A DNA stretch of 64,000 nt from Lepiota brunneoincarnata (lineage: Eukaryota > Basidiomycota > Agaricomycetes > Agaricales > Agaricaceae), in the NCBI GenBank assembly GCA_023014365.1, contig JAEBUN010000001.1, positions 806,001-870,000 of the forward strand. Reading direction: 5' to 3'. The position numbers were made by a program, and so were the translations under genes. This document shows positions 36,009 through 47,392 of this stretch, one piece after another. Position 1 is the stretch's first letter, and each line of letters starts with the position of its first letter. The notes beneath the pieces were generated by a model. It was not told the origin of the DNA and searched no databases. It was given only the letters and a program-made list of their open reading frames with translations.

Positions 36009-37921
36009 ATGCCTACCACTACAGTTTGGTATCGCCTCGTCACTGGGGAAAACGTACTCCCGGGGACGTCCCTCAGCCTAGAAATTGAGAAAAATGTTGC
36101 AGAGTTGGTAGTGAAAGTCAAGGAACAGAATGCAGCCATCCTCCAGCATGCCGCCCCCGCCCAGTTTATTGTATGGCGATGCAAGGACAGATCGATTGTT
36201 CTCAACGGCGGGAACTTGGGGGATCATGTTAGGGGGATCTTCTCAAACGGGGAGGCTGAAAAGCTCGATGGGAGGGACACGTTCGCAGATCTAGCGGTCT
36301 CGGCAACGGAGACACTGCTTGTGCAAGTGCCCGGTGCGTTTCCACCTTCCTCGTGCAATTATATTATTCTCAGGTGATTCATTATCAGCTGTGCGGATAC
36401 CCGAACTAGAGACAGGCAAGCGGAGGCTAGAAGCGGAGGACGCCGTCAGCAAGCGTCAGAGGTTCAGTGAAGGTGAGAATCAGATATGCTCAATCCCATA
36501 CTTGTTGATTACAGCGGAGCTTAGCTCAGGAGCATGATGTTGCGGCTGCTCGCATGGCCCTTCCTCCTTCTTCTGCTGCAGCAATGCCGGCATTTCGACA
36601 CGAACAAGACAAAAGACCGGTCCTTAACGGTCGCCCGCACGATAAATTTGGTCTTCCCGTCGGCCTATTTCATCCCGTATTCAACTCTTTCTATACTGCC
36701 ATGAGAAACCAGGAGTGCTTGTGTGCAGGTGCAGCGACGTATTCCTCAGTGAGGGCCCTTTTCACAGCCTTTGCGAATATTTATGACACGGAGGCTCAAC
36801 GGATTACTGCAATCGACAAGCATTTAGTCCCCCTCCTCGGAGACGCATTTGTCAACGTGGAGGTACAGGGAATCAGAAGCGATGGGGTGATAATCGAGTC
36901 CTGTGGCCCTTCCACCGCGTATCTGTTAGTACGAGAGGTCAAAAATGAAATTGGAACGGGTAGCGCAGATCCCTACAACCAGGGTAGTCTCACTTATCGC
37001 AGATACTGGGCAGAGGCACCTCGTAAGGGACTGGTCCGCGTTCAGAATTGCTTCGCTGATACGCACCTACTTGAAGGTGTCATCAGAGACCGTTGCCATT
37101 GCCCAAGCTTCATTCTGGCGATTGCGGGACCATGGTTGTGTGTCCTTGGTGGTGTTTACCTTCAGAAGGCGGTCGTACAACCTTTAACGGACTATGTCTG
37201 GCTTGGTGGCGACAACTTCAACGATGAGCGATTGCTCTTTGCTTCACGACTGTTTACTGCCTTGAGGTCTGCCATTTCCAGCCTTCGGTCATACTACAGG
37301 GCTCTCCAACCAAGCCTCTTAAATCCAATCCCACAAGACCTAACATCTGAATTTCCGTTTATCACACAATACGGGTCGAAGAAGTTCACGTACCTGTTGC
37401 GCCTTGCTCCGGAATACCCAAACAAACTATCATACAAGGCCACGCTTGACCACGAGCGCCGTATGGTGGTTGTGAAGTTTGTATCGACATACCATGCACA
37501 GGCCCACCGCATTCTGGCCGAGCATAAACTGGCGCCGGTCCTCCACTATGCCAGTACCGAGGATACTGAAGCATCAATGTATGGCGGACGATATATGATA
37601 GTGATGGATTTCATTGACGGAAAGCCGGCGGTGGGTTCTCTCCCCAAGCACCAATTCAAACGGATCGAGCAAGCGATACAGCTGCTTCATTCGCAAGATC
37701 TCGTGTTCGGTGACCTTCGATCCCCGAATATTTTGGTCACGGATAAGAATGCTATGATCATTGACTTTGATTGGTGTGGAAAGGCGGGGGAAGCGTGTTA
37801 TCCTGCTAATATGAACACTGCTGAAGAGCTTGGTTGGCCCGAGGGTGTTGGGCCAGATTCCATCATGATGAAGGAGCATGATCTCTTTATGTTGGAGAAA
37901 TTACGGTCCCACAGCATTTGA
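36009..37921 (+). CDS. Crinkler-type effector: header + PD-(D/E)XK-like nuclease + protein kinase
   Basis: Three exons (36009-36333, 36374-36472, 36525-37921) join in phase to a 606-residue protein without frame breaks. Residues 1 to about 115 form the ubiquitin-like Crinkler header (WYRLVTGENVLPGTSLSLEI, KLDGRDTFADLAVS, ETLLVQVPG). A basic linker with KRQRF follows. Residues about 225-330 look like a restriction-endonuclease fold: D261 in SDGVI, E279-x-K281 in LVREVKNE, then DPYNQGSLTYRRYW with a conserved Gln. Residues about 425-600 are an atypical kinase: Lys459 in VVVKF, VMDFIDG, catalytic D538 and N543 in GDLRSPNIL, metal-binding D555 in DFDW. Crinkler-class proteins are known from oomycetes and fungi as effectors or intergenomic conflict proteins acting in the nucleus; this protein's role is inferred only. 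No signal peptide is seen. A decayed paralogue (28759) and a kinase-only fragment (42266) lie nearby. Confidence 0.85.
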
Positions 37922-37928
37922 ATAGTAT

Positions 37929-38545
37929 TTGTTTGAAATGCCGTTTTGCTCCCTCTACTTGGTCTGCCTGACTGATGGAACTGCCTATCCTGTGGCAAAC
38001 ATTATTCAAGCACTATTTCCTAGCCACCCACCATCGCCTATGGTCGAGCAAGAAGCAGTCGGACGCGGCATGAATGGGTCGGAACCCTTTTTGTGCGACT
38101 GCCCCAACGTGACACAGACGCCCAAACCTCGTTCTTTCCTCTATGACTTTGAAGCCGGCCCGCCTGGGCAAGACGCCGCGCTCAACATCTTGCAGCGATC
38201 TTTTGACTCTATGGAGCGGTAGATATGGAGCTACTGTTGTCGACGTTTGTGGTGAACCTATTGGAAGACTTGAAGAACCACACAATTTTGATTGATCGAT
38301 GTGGTGATCTCGTCGGTCTGCTGAACAATCTGACAGTATCGACGACGACGAGGGTGGCAGTGTTTGATATCATTACAATCATTACCTAGGACACCGCAAC
38401 AGGAATCAACGGCAGCTAGCGCGGAGAGTACAGCTGTACTCTATGATATCCTCAATTCATTCCCTTGTTTATCACACAGTCTGTGTGTACAGTACATCCC
38501 TGCTATCCAAAATCCAGCCCCTACCGCAGGAATCCTATAAATTAC
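37929..38545 (+). other. Conserved downstream segment of the Crinkler unit
   Basis: Follows the kinase stop and is repeated after the kinase fragment (42773-43390). A 97-codon frame here (37929-38222) contains PPSPMVEQEAVGRGMN and GPPGQDAALNILQRSFDSM. The second copy has a stop within it, and a second short frame (LLEDLKNHT, DRCGDLVGLLNNL) is broken here but open there at 43060-43431. This could be a 3' UTR or the remains of a small adjoining gene. I do not recognise the protein. Confidence 0.4.
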
Positions 38546-39240
38546 TGAAGAGTAATTAACCCTTCTAAACACGAAATGAATGCGAGCACGATCGAGTCCA
38601 ACAATCGTTAGGCTTCAAGACCGACCAGGAGTGCCCACGGAGTCAAAGCGATGTAAGAACAAGGTGAAACAAGTGGTGATTTCGAGAAAATGAGGCAGAC
38701 AAATATTTTTAGAAGAGTTAAAGTTCGAGAGTTAATGAGAGCGATTTTAGACGAGCTAGAGTGCAAAAGATGGACAGTAAATTGACTGGTCTTTAACTAC
38801 AGGTTGTACAGGCCTTAAATACGAAAAATTATGGATTTTTTGATGAATATTTCGGAGCAGGAAGAAGATAAAAGAAGCAATCTCAAAAGCAAAAGTAAAG
38901 TACAGTAAGACAACCTAAAACAAACACGAAACAGGGGTTAAATATATAGAGAATACAAGTACATTACCATGACAGTGTGCAAGATGTAGAGAGGGATAAG
39001 AGAAGGAAATAGATTCATGGTACAACGAGACGAGACAGGAATGAAGAATTAAACATAAATTTCAAAACTAGAAGGTTGAAAAGAGGGGGGAATGGAGACA
39101 ATAGATACTTAGTCCAAGATATGAATGGGTAGCTCGACGACAGGCACTCCAAACGTCGTTAGCGATCCGGTTAATTAGAATCACAAGAGATTGATGAGAG
39201 GTTGCCGTTTTCATGGGCAACCGAACTCACAATCTCTACA
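38546..39240. mobile_element. Probable solo LTR (695 bp, TG...CA, target duplication TTAC)
   Basis: AT-rich element starting TGAAGAG and ending CTCTACA, imperfect inverted ends, flanked on both sides by TTAC (38542-38545 and 39241-39244). The sister repeat unit at about 43370-43400 lacks it: CCTATAACCTACTGCAATC runs straight across the point of insertion, while here CCTATAAATTAC and TTACTTCAACC are separated by 695 bp. No coding sequence inside. It contains AAATATATAG near 38940, a possible TATA element. The features fit a solo LTR of a retrotransposon; the internal parts are not in this window. Confidence 0.7.
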
Positions 39241-40418
39241 TTACTTCAACCAATATATCCCTACCCAGAACCTTATTCCGACCGCTGCAGGTTGATCCTG
39301 TGAGCATTTATCTCACCCGGATCAGGTCAGAAAACGCTACAGAGTTCATTAGCCCATGCTCTTGTGAGAACCTGTATATTGTGTTGGATCGTTGGTCGGT
39401 TTCTTCGGGATGGCATTAACCGGATCAGATGCAACCACCTCCTGGCGCACTTCCCGGGTATTCAGCCATCGTTCTGGATAACGTCCCTCAACTGCAACAT
39501 ACAATGTGCTCACAGCCTACCCCTTGAGACAGAATTTGCAGGGAGTCTGAACGCCTTAACGAGCGGGGTGATTTCGATTAATAAAGTATATACATTGAGG
39601 GGAGCTATGCTCTATCCAGTTTCACTCGAACTCACTTCATGGCAGGATGGCGTAATAATTACTGGATCTCCCTTCACCGAACAAGAGATTGACTGGATTA
39701 TTGGTCCGATTGTCAGAGACATATTTTATGGTGCGAAGGGCCGGGCGTATAAAATTTCCACCTATCATTTAGGTCTGACGATGTTACGTGGATTATTCAA
39801 CCTATTTGCACCGTGTCTGCGGTAGCTGTTCCTTATGCCTCCTAGTCTCAGTCGAGCCAGTGCCTTGATCTAATATCAATCCATAGTACATACTACCCTC
39901 CATAAACACTTTGGTAGCTACGCGGGATTGCCCCCACTCGAGACTCCAACCAGCCTTTATCAGATAAGCCAGATCGCACCCAAACCTGCATAGTTACTGA
40001 AACAGCGGCCTTCAAAATCCTCCCTAACACCCCACTAATCCTACACATGATTACTGATCATCTTGATGAAATGTATCACCCCAAATCTAAAACTGATTCA
40101 ATCATAATTAAACTATACTAATCAACCTAACCACCTACAAATTCCTGGATTTACTCCCCGTTCGATAGAACACCTGCTTTTCTGACTCCTTACAACATCC
40201 TCCATCTACACTACACACCTCGAGACAGTTTCTGCGGGAGGCGCTACAGAGGGACGAGATCAGTGTTTGCTGGTGGATAGTTCCGAGAATCTTCGTCCTT
40301 AGAAACAACGTAGCTACCTTGTTGCTATTTCAAGCCCTCATGTTCGTATTAAAACGCTTTAGTCGACACAGCTACTTTCTACCTCACCTTTTCTACTGCC
40401 GTACAGTCTGGCTTGAAG
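39241..40418 (+). pseudogene. Decayed membrane-protein relic and promoter of copy D
   Basis: 39290-39600 matches the 3' flank of the membrane genes (GGATGGCATTAACCGGATCA). About 39640-40080 is a decayed gene copy in which TGSPFTEQEIDWIIGPI can be read before stops accumulate. 40200-40418 is the conserved 5' flank of copy D with TATTAAAA at 40347-40354. The corresponding stretch before copy E (43430-44564) has the same order. Confidence 0.6.
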
Positions 40419-41474
40419 ATGATGACCGACTATCAAATTCAAGGATCTCCCCTCACCCTCAGACAAATGGAGATCAGTTGGTCCATTGGTTTGATTCTTT
40501 CGGGCATGTGCTATGGCGCACTTGTTGCGCTTGGGACTGCCTGTCTGGGACTACTGAACTCTCCACCGTCCCAAGGCACTCATAAACAGCGTCGTCTGCT
40601 TCAGGGACACATTTCTGCTCTTCTTTTGTTCAATACTGTTCTACAAGTCAGAGATATCACAAGAACAACAATCGCCGTATTCAAAACGGACCCAGAGTCT
40701 CTCACCCATTTCCATCTCGCTCGTTCCAATATCATAATCATCCTCATCGAAATATTGACCGACGGACTCCTGGTAAGTGATGATGACCACCTACATATTG
40801 CGATTTACGATTTGTGGATGTAGGTTTGGCGGTGCTACATGGTCCAGAGGGCTCTTGTAACTACTCGTCCCGCAGGCCTGCATCATTTCTGTTGGGTCTT
40901 CCCGTTATGCCTGCTAGTCACTTCAGCAGGTTAGTTCCCCATTTCCATGTCGATACGACTGCCATCGTTATTCCTCATTACCTGCAGCCATAGGGACAGC
41001 CTCAATCATACTTGGAAACCCCGACTTGCCCTTACTAGAGAAGCAGAGCCCCATTCAAAATTTGTTGGTTACTGTTGCAGCCTTTGCCAATGTCGTGCTT
41101 AACATCTTTGCAACTCTCAATATCATAATCCGCTTACTTCTCAACCGGCGCTCAATGATCACATCGTTCGGAGGAACTTCTTCGCTATCAAAAGTTCAGC
41201 TCCCAATCGTGGGAATCCTCCTGGAATCTGCTGCGATCAATATACCCATCACCATTTTTGCCGTTGCAGTCTCTTTACCATTTGGTGGTGGTCCCTGGGC
41301 GCCGCTTATGGGAGTTGTTGTTCTTGCTCAGGTCGGTGTCTATCTTCTCTCATTTAGTCGCCCTGTATACTCAACTCTTGTTGGAAGTCAATTGGCTCTA
41401 TATCTGTCATTTATCAAGTTGCGAGGGGAAGAGCTTTTAGTGGGAAGGGGAAATATGCCGAGAGTGGGAACTAG
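40419..41474 (+). CDS. Seven-helix membrane protein, copy D (intact)
   Basis: Four exons in consistent phase give a 296-residue protein. Exon 1 (40419-40772) runs from MMTDYQIQGSPLTLRQMEIS to LTDGLL, exon 2 holds VWRCYMVQRALVTTRPAGL and FPLCLLVTSA, exon 3 holds LNIFATLNIIIRLLLNRRSM and PIVGILLESAAINIPITIF, and exon 4 holds SIGSISVIYQVARGRAFSGK, stop at 41472-41474. About seven hydrophobic helices and a short cytosolic tail are visible. The family is widespread in Agaricomycetes and has no known biochemical role; a receptor-like layout is possible but no GPCR motif is seen. Conserved TATTAAA about 70 bp upstream suggests all array copies share one promoter type. Nearly identical to copy E, so duplication or gene conversion is recent. 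Confidence 0.85.
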
Positions 41475-42265
41475 CACTGGCTCCCCTATTTGTAGTAGAC
41501 AGTATAACAGCGGGTGCCGAATCACTGGTGAGTTGATTCAGGATGGCATCAACAGAATCAGATATGACCACCTCATATTGTATCCCCCTAAGTGTTCAGT
41601 CATCACCCCAGCACATGCTGTTTAACTGTGACCTATGATGCTGTCATGGCCTATCCCTCGAGACAAATACATCGATGGCCATCAACAGATGGGTGATTTT
41701 TGATTAATAAAGAATGTTTGGCCTTGAAATGATGAAATCGCCTGGAATGTTCGCCCCCGTATCAGGTATGTGTGTTGGGCAAGGCCATGCTCTATCCAAC
41801 ACAATCTCTATTTCACTCGAGCTCAGTTTATCACAGGATATTGTAGTGCGAAGATGACAATTAATTACCATGTTGGATCTCCCCTCACCAAGTGAGAGGT
41901 TGGCTGAGCATGGTGCGATGGTTGGGCTTATGAAACCTCCATCATGCAGGTCTGGTGATGTTACATGGTCCAGGGGGCCGTTGTCAACGACCATTCAGCC
42001 CATTTGCATCGTGTCTGCCGGATCTTGTCCCCATTCCTCCTAGTCGCCGGGTGCCTTGATCCCATATCAATCGGCCGCCCTTCATAACCGCCCCGAAGGC
42101 TACGGGGATTGCCTCTATCTCATTCGGGCTCCAAGCCGCGTTTATCGGAAGAGCCAGGTGACGTCCAAATCTGCTCAGCTACCGGGACAGCCCTCTTCAA
42201 AATTCTCCTCAGTATCTTTGTGACTCTCAATATCACAAACAGTTTGCTTTCACACGGGTAATCAG
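41475..42265 (+). pseudogene. 3' flank and decayed membrane-protein relic
   Basis: After the shared 3' flank of copy D there is a decayed family member at about 41857-42265 with SGDVTWSRGPL-like remains, closely matching 45997-46410 and, more distantly, 35240-35650. It is cut at 42265 (GGTAATCAG), where kinase sequence begins abruptly. Confidence 0.6.
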
Positions 42266-42765
42266 ACAAACTATCATACAAGGCCACGCTTGACCACGAG
42301 CGCCGTATGGTAGTTGTGAAGTTTGTATCGACATACCATGCACAGGCTCACCGCATTCTGGCCGAGCATAAACTGGCACCAGTCCTCCACTATGCCAGTA
42401 CCGAGGATACTGAAGCATCAATGTATGGCGGACGATACATGATCGTGATGGAGTTTATTGACGGAAAGCCGGCGGTGGGTTCTCTCCCCAAGCACCAATT
42501 TAAACGGATCGAGCAAGCGATACAGCTGCTTCATTCGCACGATCTCGTGTTCGGTGACCTTCGACCCCCGAATATTTTGGTTACGGATGAGACTGTTATG
42601 ATCATTGACATTGATTGGTGTGGAAAGGCGGGGGAAGCGTGTTATCCTGCTAATATGAACACTGCTGAAGAGCTTGGTTGGCCCGAAGGTGCTGAGCCAG
42701 ATTCCATTATGATGAAGGAGCGTGATCTCTTTATGTTGGAGAAATTACGGTCCCACAGCATTTGA
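42266..42765 (+). pseudogene. Kinase-only fragment of the Crinkler gene
   Basis: From ACAAACTATC at 42266 the sequence is nearly identical to 37422-37921 of the intact gene, down to the shared stop. Header, nuclease-like domain and the start of the kinase are missing, so no normal start codon remains; an internal Met lies at 42307. Kept are VVVKF and GDLRPPNIL, but the metal-binding loop reads DIDW instead of DFDW. The upstream junction is an abrupt join to a membrane-gene relic, indicating a deletion of roughly 1.4 kb relative to the full unit. An open frame of 152 codons persists, so a short product cannot be excluded. Confidence 0.75.
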
Positions 42766-44564
42766 ATAGTATTTGTTTGAAATGCCGTTTTGCTCCCTCT
42801 ATTTGGTGTGCCTGACCGATGGAACTGCCTATCCTGTGACAAACATTGTTCAAGCACTATTTCCTAGCCATCCACCATCGCCCATGGTTGAGCAAGAAGC
42901 AGCCGGGCGCGGCATGAATGTGTCGGAACCCATTTTGTGCGACTGCTCCAACATGACACAGATGCCCAAACCCCGTTCTTTCCTCTATGACTTTTAAGCC
43001 GGCCCGCCTGGGCAAGACGCCGCGCTCAACATCTTGCAGCGATCTTTTGACTCTATGGAGTGGTAGATATGGAGTTACTGTTGTCGATGTTTGTGGTGAA
43101 CCTATTAGAAGATTTGAAGAACCACACGATTTCAATTGATCGATGTGGTGATCTCGTTGGTCTGCTGAACAATCTGACAGTACCGAACAGGATGAAAGCG
43201 GCAGTGTTTGATATCATTGCCCAAGGAATCGCGTCAGGATTAACGGCAGCTAGCGCGGAGAGTACAGCTGATATCCTCAACTTACTCCCTTGTTTATCAC
43301 AAAGTCTGCATGTACAGTACATACAGTACATCCGCTGTGCGAGGTCCGGCCCCCGCCATGGGAATCCTCCTATAACCTACTGCAATCAATATATTTTTAA
43401 CCACGATCTTGTTTCCATCGTTGCAGGCTGATCCTGTGAGCATTTATGTTGCCTAGATCAGGTCAGAAAATAGTACAGAGTTCATTAGCCCATGCTCTTG
43501 CGAGAACATGTGCTATGTGTCGAATTGTTGATCAGTTTCTTCAGGATGGCATTAACCGAATCAGATGCAACCACCTCCTGGCGCACTTCCCGGGTGTTCA
43601 GCCATCATTCTGGATAACTGCAACTTACGATGTGCTCGCGGCCTGCCCCTTGAGACAGAACTTGCAAGGAGTCGGAATGCCCTTGACGAGCGGGGTGATT
43701 TCGATTAATAAAATATATACATTGGGGAGAGCCATGCTCTACCCAGCACAACCACTGCTTCACTCGAACCCGCTTTATGGCAGGATGGCGTAGTGAAAAG
43801 ATGATGATTGATTACTGAATCTCCCTTTACCGAACAAGGGGTTGGCTGGGTTATTGTCTGATTGTCGGAGGCATGTGTCATGGTGCAAATGGCCAGGCAT
43901 ATTAATTCCCACACATCATTTAGGTCTGATAATGTTACACGGATTATTCAGCCCATTTGCCTCATGTCTGCAGGAGCTGCCTATTCCTCCTAGTATCAGT
44001 CGAGCCAGTGCCTTGACCTAATATCCATCCATGCTGCCCTTCATAACCACTTTGGTAGCTACAGGGATTGCCCCCACCCCGCCCGAGACTCCAAACAGCC
44101 TTTATCAGATAAGCCAGATTGCATCCAAATCTGCTTAGCTACTGAAACAGCGGCCTTTAAAGTCGTTCCCAACACCCCACGAGCACTAATCCTACACTTT
44201 GTTATCGATCATCTTGATGAAATGCATCGCAGGTCTATAGCTGGTTTAATCATGATTGGGTCTGTGCTGGTCGCCTAGCGGCCCTACAAATTCCCGAGTT
44301 TTACTCTCCGTTCTATAGAAGACTTATTTTTCTGACTCCTTACAACATCCTCCATTTATACACCTCGGGAAAATTTTGGTGGGGAGCGCTACAGAGGGAT
44401 GGGATCAGTGTTTGCTGGTGGATAGATTCGAGAATCCTCGTCCTTGGAAACGGCGGGGTTACCTGGTTGCTATTTCAAGCCCTCGTGTTCGTATTAAAAC
44501 CCATTGTTCGACATAGCTACTTTCGCCCTCACCCATTTCTACCGCCGGACGGTCTGGCTTAAGG
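42766..44564 (+). pseudogene. Repeat-unit spacer with relics before copy E
   Basis: 42773-43390 duplicates the segment after the intact Crinkler gene. 43430-43790 is membrane-gene 3' flank, and 43800-44250 a decayed copy with many stops. 44350-44564 is the 5' flank of copy E with TATTAAA at 44492-44498. A 123-codon frame at 43060-43431 (VVNLLEDLKNHT, DIIAQGIASGL) is open here but broken in the sister unit. I do not recognise its product. Confidence 0.5.
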
Positions 44565-45619
44565 ATGACGACCGACTATCATCTTCAACAATCTCCTCTC
44601 ACCCTCAACCAAACAGAGATCAGTTGGTCCATTTTTTTGATTCTTTCGGGCATGTGTTACGGCGCACTTGTTGCGCTTGGGATCGCCTGTCTGGGATTGC
44701 TCAATTCTCCACCATCCAAAGGCAATCATAAACAGCGTCGTCTGCTTCAGGGACACATTTCTGCTCTTCTTTTGTTCAATACTTTTCTGCAAGTCAGAGA
44801 TATCACAAGAACAACAATCGCCATATTCAAAACGGACCCAAAGTCTCTCACCCATTTCCAACTCGCTCGTTCCAATATCATAATCATCCTCGTCGAAATA
44901 TTGACCGACGGACTCCTAGTAAGTGGTGATAATTCCCACATATTGCGATTTACGATTTGTGAGTGTAGGTTTGGCGGTGTTACATGGTTCAGAGGGCTCT
45001 CGTAACTACTCGCCTCGCCGGCTTGCATCATTTCTGTTGGGTCTTCCCGTTATGCCTGCTAGTCACTTCAGCAGGTTAGTACCCCCTTTCTATGTCAGTA
45101 CGACTGTCATCGTTATTCATCACTACCGGCAGCCACAGGAACAGCCTCAATCGTACTTGGAAACCCTAACTTGTCCTTGCTAGAAAAGCTGAACCCCACC
45201 CAAGCTTTGTTGGCTACCGTAGCAGCCTCTGCCAATGTCGTGCTTAACATCTTTGCAACTCTCAATATCATAATCCGCTTACTTCTCCACCGGCGCTCAA
45301 TGATCACATCGTTCGGAGGAACTTCTTCGCTATCAAAAGTTCAGCTCCCAATCGTGGGAATCCTTCTGGAATCTGCTGCGATCAATATACCCATCACCAT
45401 TTCGGCCGTTGTAGTCTCTTTACCCTTTGGTGGTGGTCTCTGGGCACCGCTTATGGGAGTTGTTGTTCCTGCTCAGGTCGGTATCTATCTTCTTCCATTT
45501 AGTCGTCCTGTGTACTCAACTCTGGTTGGAAGTCAATTGGCTCTATATCTGTCATTTATCAAGTTGCGAGGGGAAGAGCTTTTAGTGGGAAAGGGAAAGA
45601 TGCCGAGAGTGGCAGCTAG
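44565..45619 (+). CDS. Seven-helix membrane protein, copy E (intact)
   Basis: Exons 44565-44918, 44969-45074, 45133-45476 and 45533-45619 join in frame to 296 residues. It starts MTTDYHLQQSPLTLNQTEIS and ends SGKGKDAESGS. Helices include SGMCYGALVALGIACLGLL, HISALLLFNTFL, SNIIIILVEIL, FCWVFPLCLLVTSA, ANVVLNIFATLNIIIRLLL, VGILLESAAINIPITI and a C-terminal SIGSISVIYQVARG. No catalytic motif is visible. All splice sites are GT-AG with normal 50-60 bp introns. This is the cleanest copy and is the best reference for the decayed members of the array. Function unknown. Confidence 0.87.
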
Positions 45620-47392
45620 CAACTGGCTCCTCTATTTGTGGTAGACAGTATAACAGTGCCGAATCACTGATGAGTTGATTCAGGATGGCATCAGCAGAAT
45701 CGGATGCGACCACTTCACATTGTATCCCCCCAAGTGTTCAGCCATCACCCCAGAGAACATTGTCTAACTGTGACCTATGCTACCATCATGGCCTATCCCT
45801 CGAGACAAATACATCGATGCCTATCAACATACGGGGTGATTTTCGATTAATAAAGAATGTTTGGCCTTAGAAATGATGAAATCACCTGAAATGTTCGCGC
45901 CCGTATCAAGCATATGTGGTGGGCAAGGCCATGCTCTATCCAGCACAACCTCTATTTCACTCGAGCTCAGTTTATCACAGGACATTGTAGTGCGAAGATT
46001 ACAATTAATTACCACGTTGGATCTCCCCTCACCAAGTGAGAGGTTGGCTGAGCATGGTGCGATGGTTGGGCTTATGAAGCCTCCATCATGCAGGTCTGGT
46101 GATGTTACATGGTCCAGGGGGCCGTTGTCAACGACGATTCGGCCCATTTGCATCGTGTCTGCCGGATCTTTTCCCCATTCCTCCTAGTCGCCGGGTGCCT
46201 TGATCTCATATCAATCCGCCGCCCTTCATAGCCGCCCCGAAGGCTACGGGGATTGCCTCTGTCTCATTCGGGACTCCAAGCCGCCGTTTATCGGAAGAGC
46301 CAGATGACGTTCAAACCTGCTCAGCTACCGGGACAGCCCTCTTCAAAATTCTCCTCAGTATCTTTGCGACTCTCAATATCACAAACAGTTTGCTTTCACA
46401 CGGGTAATCAGCTGTCGCATTCTTCGGAAGTACATACATACATCCCCGCTATCCAAAATTCAACTCTCAACCTAAGAATCTTCCTGGGATCCACTGCGAC
46501 TAACGGATTCCTAACCACAAACTTATTCCGATCATTGCGGGTTGTCTCGCCGGTAGCATGGGCCTCTGGGCAACATTTCTGGAGATCTTTATCCTGGCTG
46601 GAGTCAGTATCTGTTACTTGTCAGGTTGTGATGGGGACAACTACCAGCGGTGAAATACGGCGAACAGGGTTAGCACTGCTCTCCAGGTCATGTTATAACT
46701 ATCGTATATTGTACTTGCGCAAGCCTAGAGAGGGGAGGAAAACAAATTTCTATATGCCAGCCGTTGCCTGAGAAACGCTCACTTAGCACGTGTCTTAATA
46801 ATGGTTCCTTAATAATCCACCACAAGCGCCAAGTGTCAAAGTTTATTCGGCTCCGACACCGTGTTTGGAGTCTTGGTCCATTATGTATAGGGGCAGGAAA
46901 CAATGCGTTCGCTGGCCTCCTGCTGGGCGATGAGCTGCGTGCTCGGCCAGAAGCACGAGAATACCCGACATGGACTTTCGGTAGCCTGGGAAAAGACATA
47001 CGGGGAAACAGAATCAGAAGGCCAATGTCCTGGGAGCGGCTATGAGAGGGAACAAGAAGCACCATGTTGTGATATGTATCGTCAGTTGGATGGGGGTCCT
47101 GAGAAATAGTAGAGCTTGAAGTTCTATTTTAAACAATAGGGTAGCGATTAGGCGTCGAGGCCTCCCCTTATTACTTGGTATATCTCGGATGTTGATATCC
47201 CATGCCGCCGAATAATACATGACACGTGGGAACCGCCTATCCTGTGAGCATTTATGTCACTCGGATCAGGTCAGAAAGTAGTACGGAGTTCATTAGCCCA
47301 TGCTCTTGTGAGAACATGTGTTGTACGAGGGATTGTGGCGTGTGGTGGGCGACGACTGCCCCACGCCCTCGCCTTGCCCTCTCCTTAGGACC
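45620..47392 (+). pseudogene. End of the array: relics and unassigned DNA
   Basis: 3' flank of copy E, then a decayed membrane gene at about 45997-46600, then sequence at 46680-46780 matching the 5' flank of the Crinkler gene (compare 35870-35960). The Crinkler gene itself is absent and 46780-47220 is unassigned. 47225-47320 repeats the CCTGTGAGCATTTATG segment seen at 39296 and 43433. The array stops directly before the first lactate dehydrogenase gene. Confidence 0.5.

Noticed and set aside
46764..47065. 93- and 125-codon frames on opposite strands at the array end
   Set aside because: No protein similarity. They lie in unassigned DNA between array relics and the lactate dehydrogenase gene.
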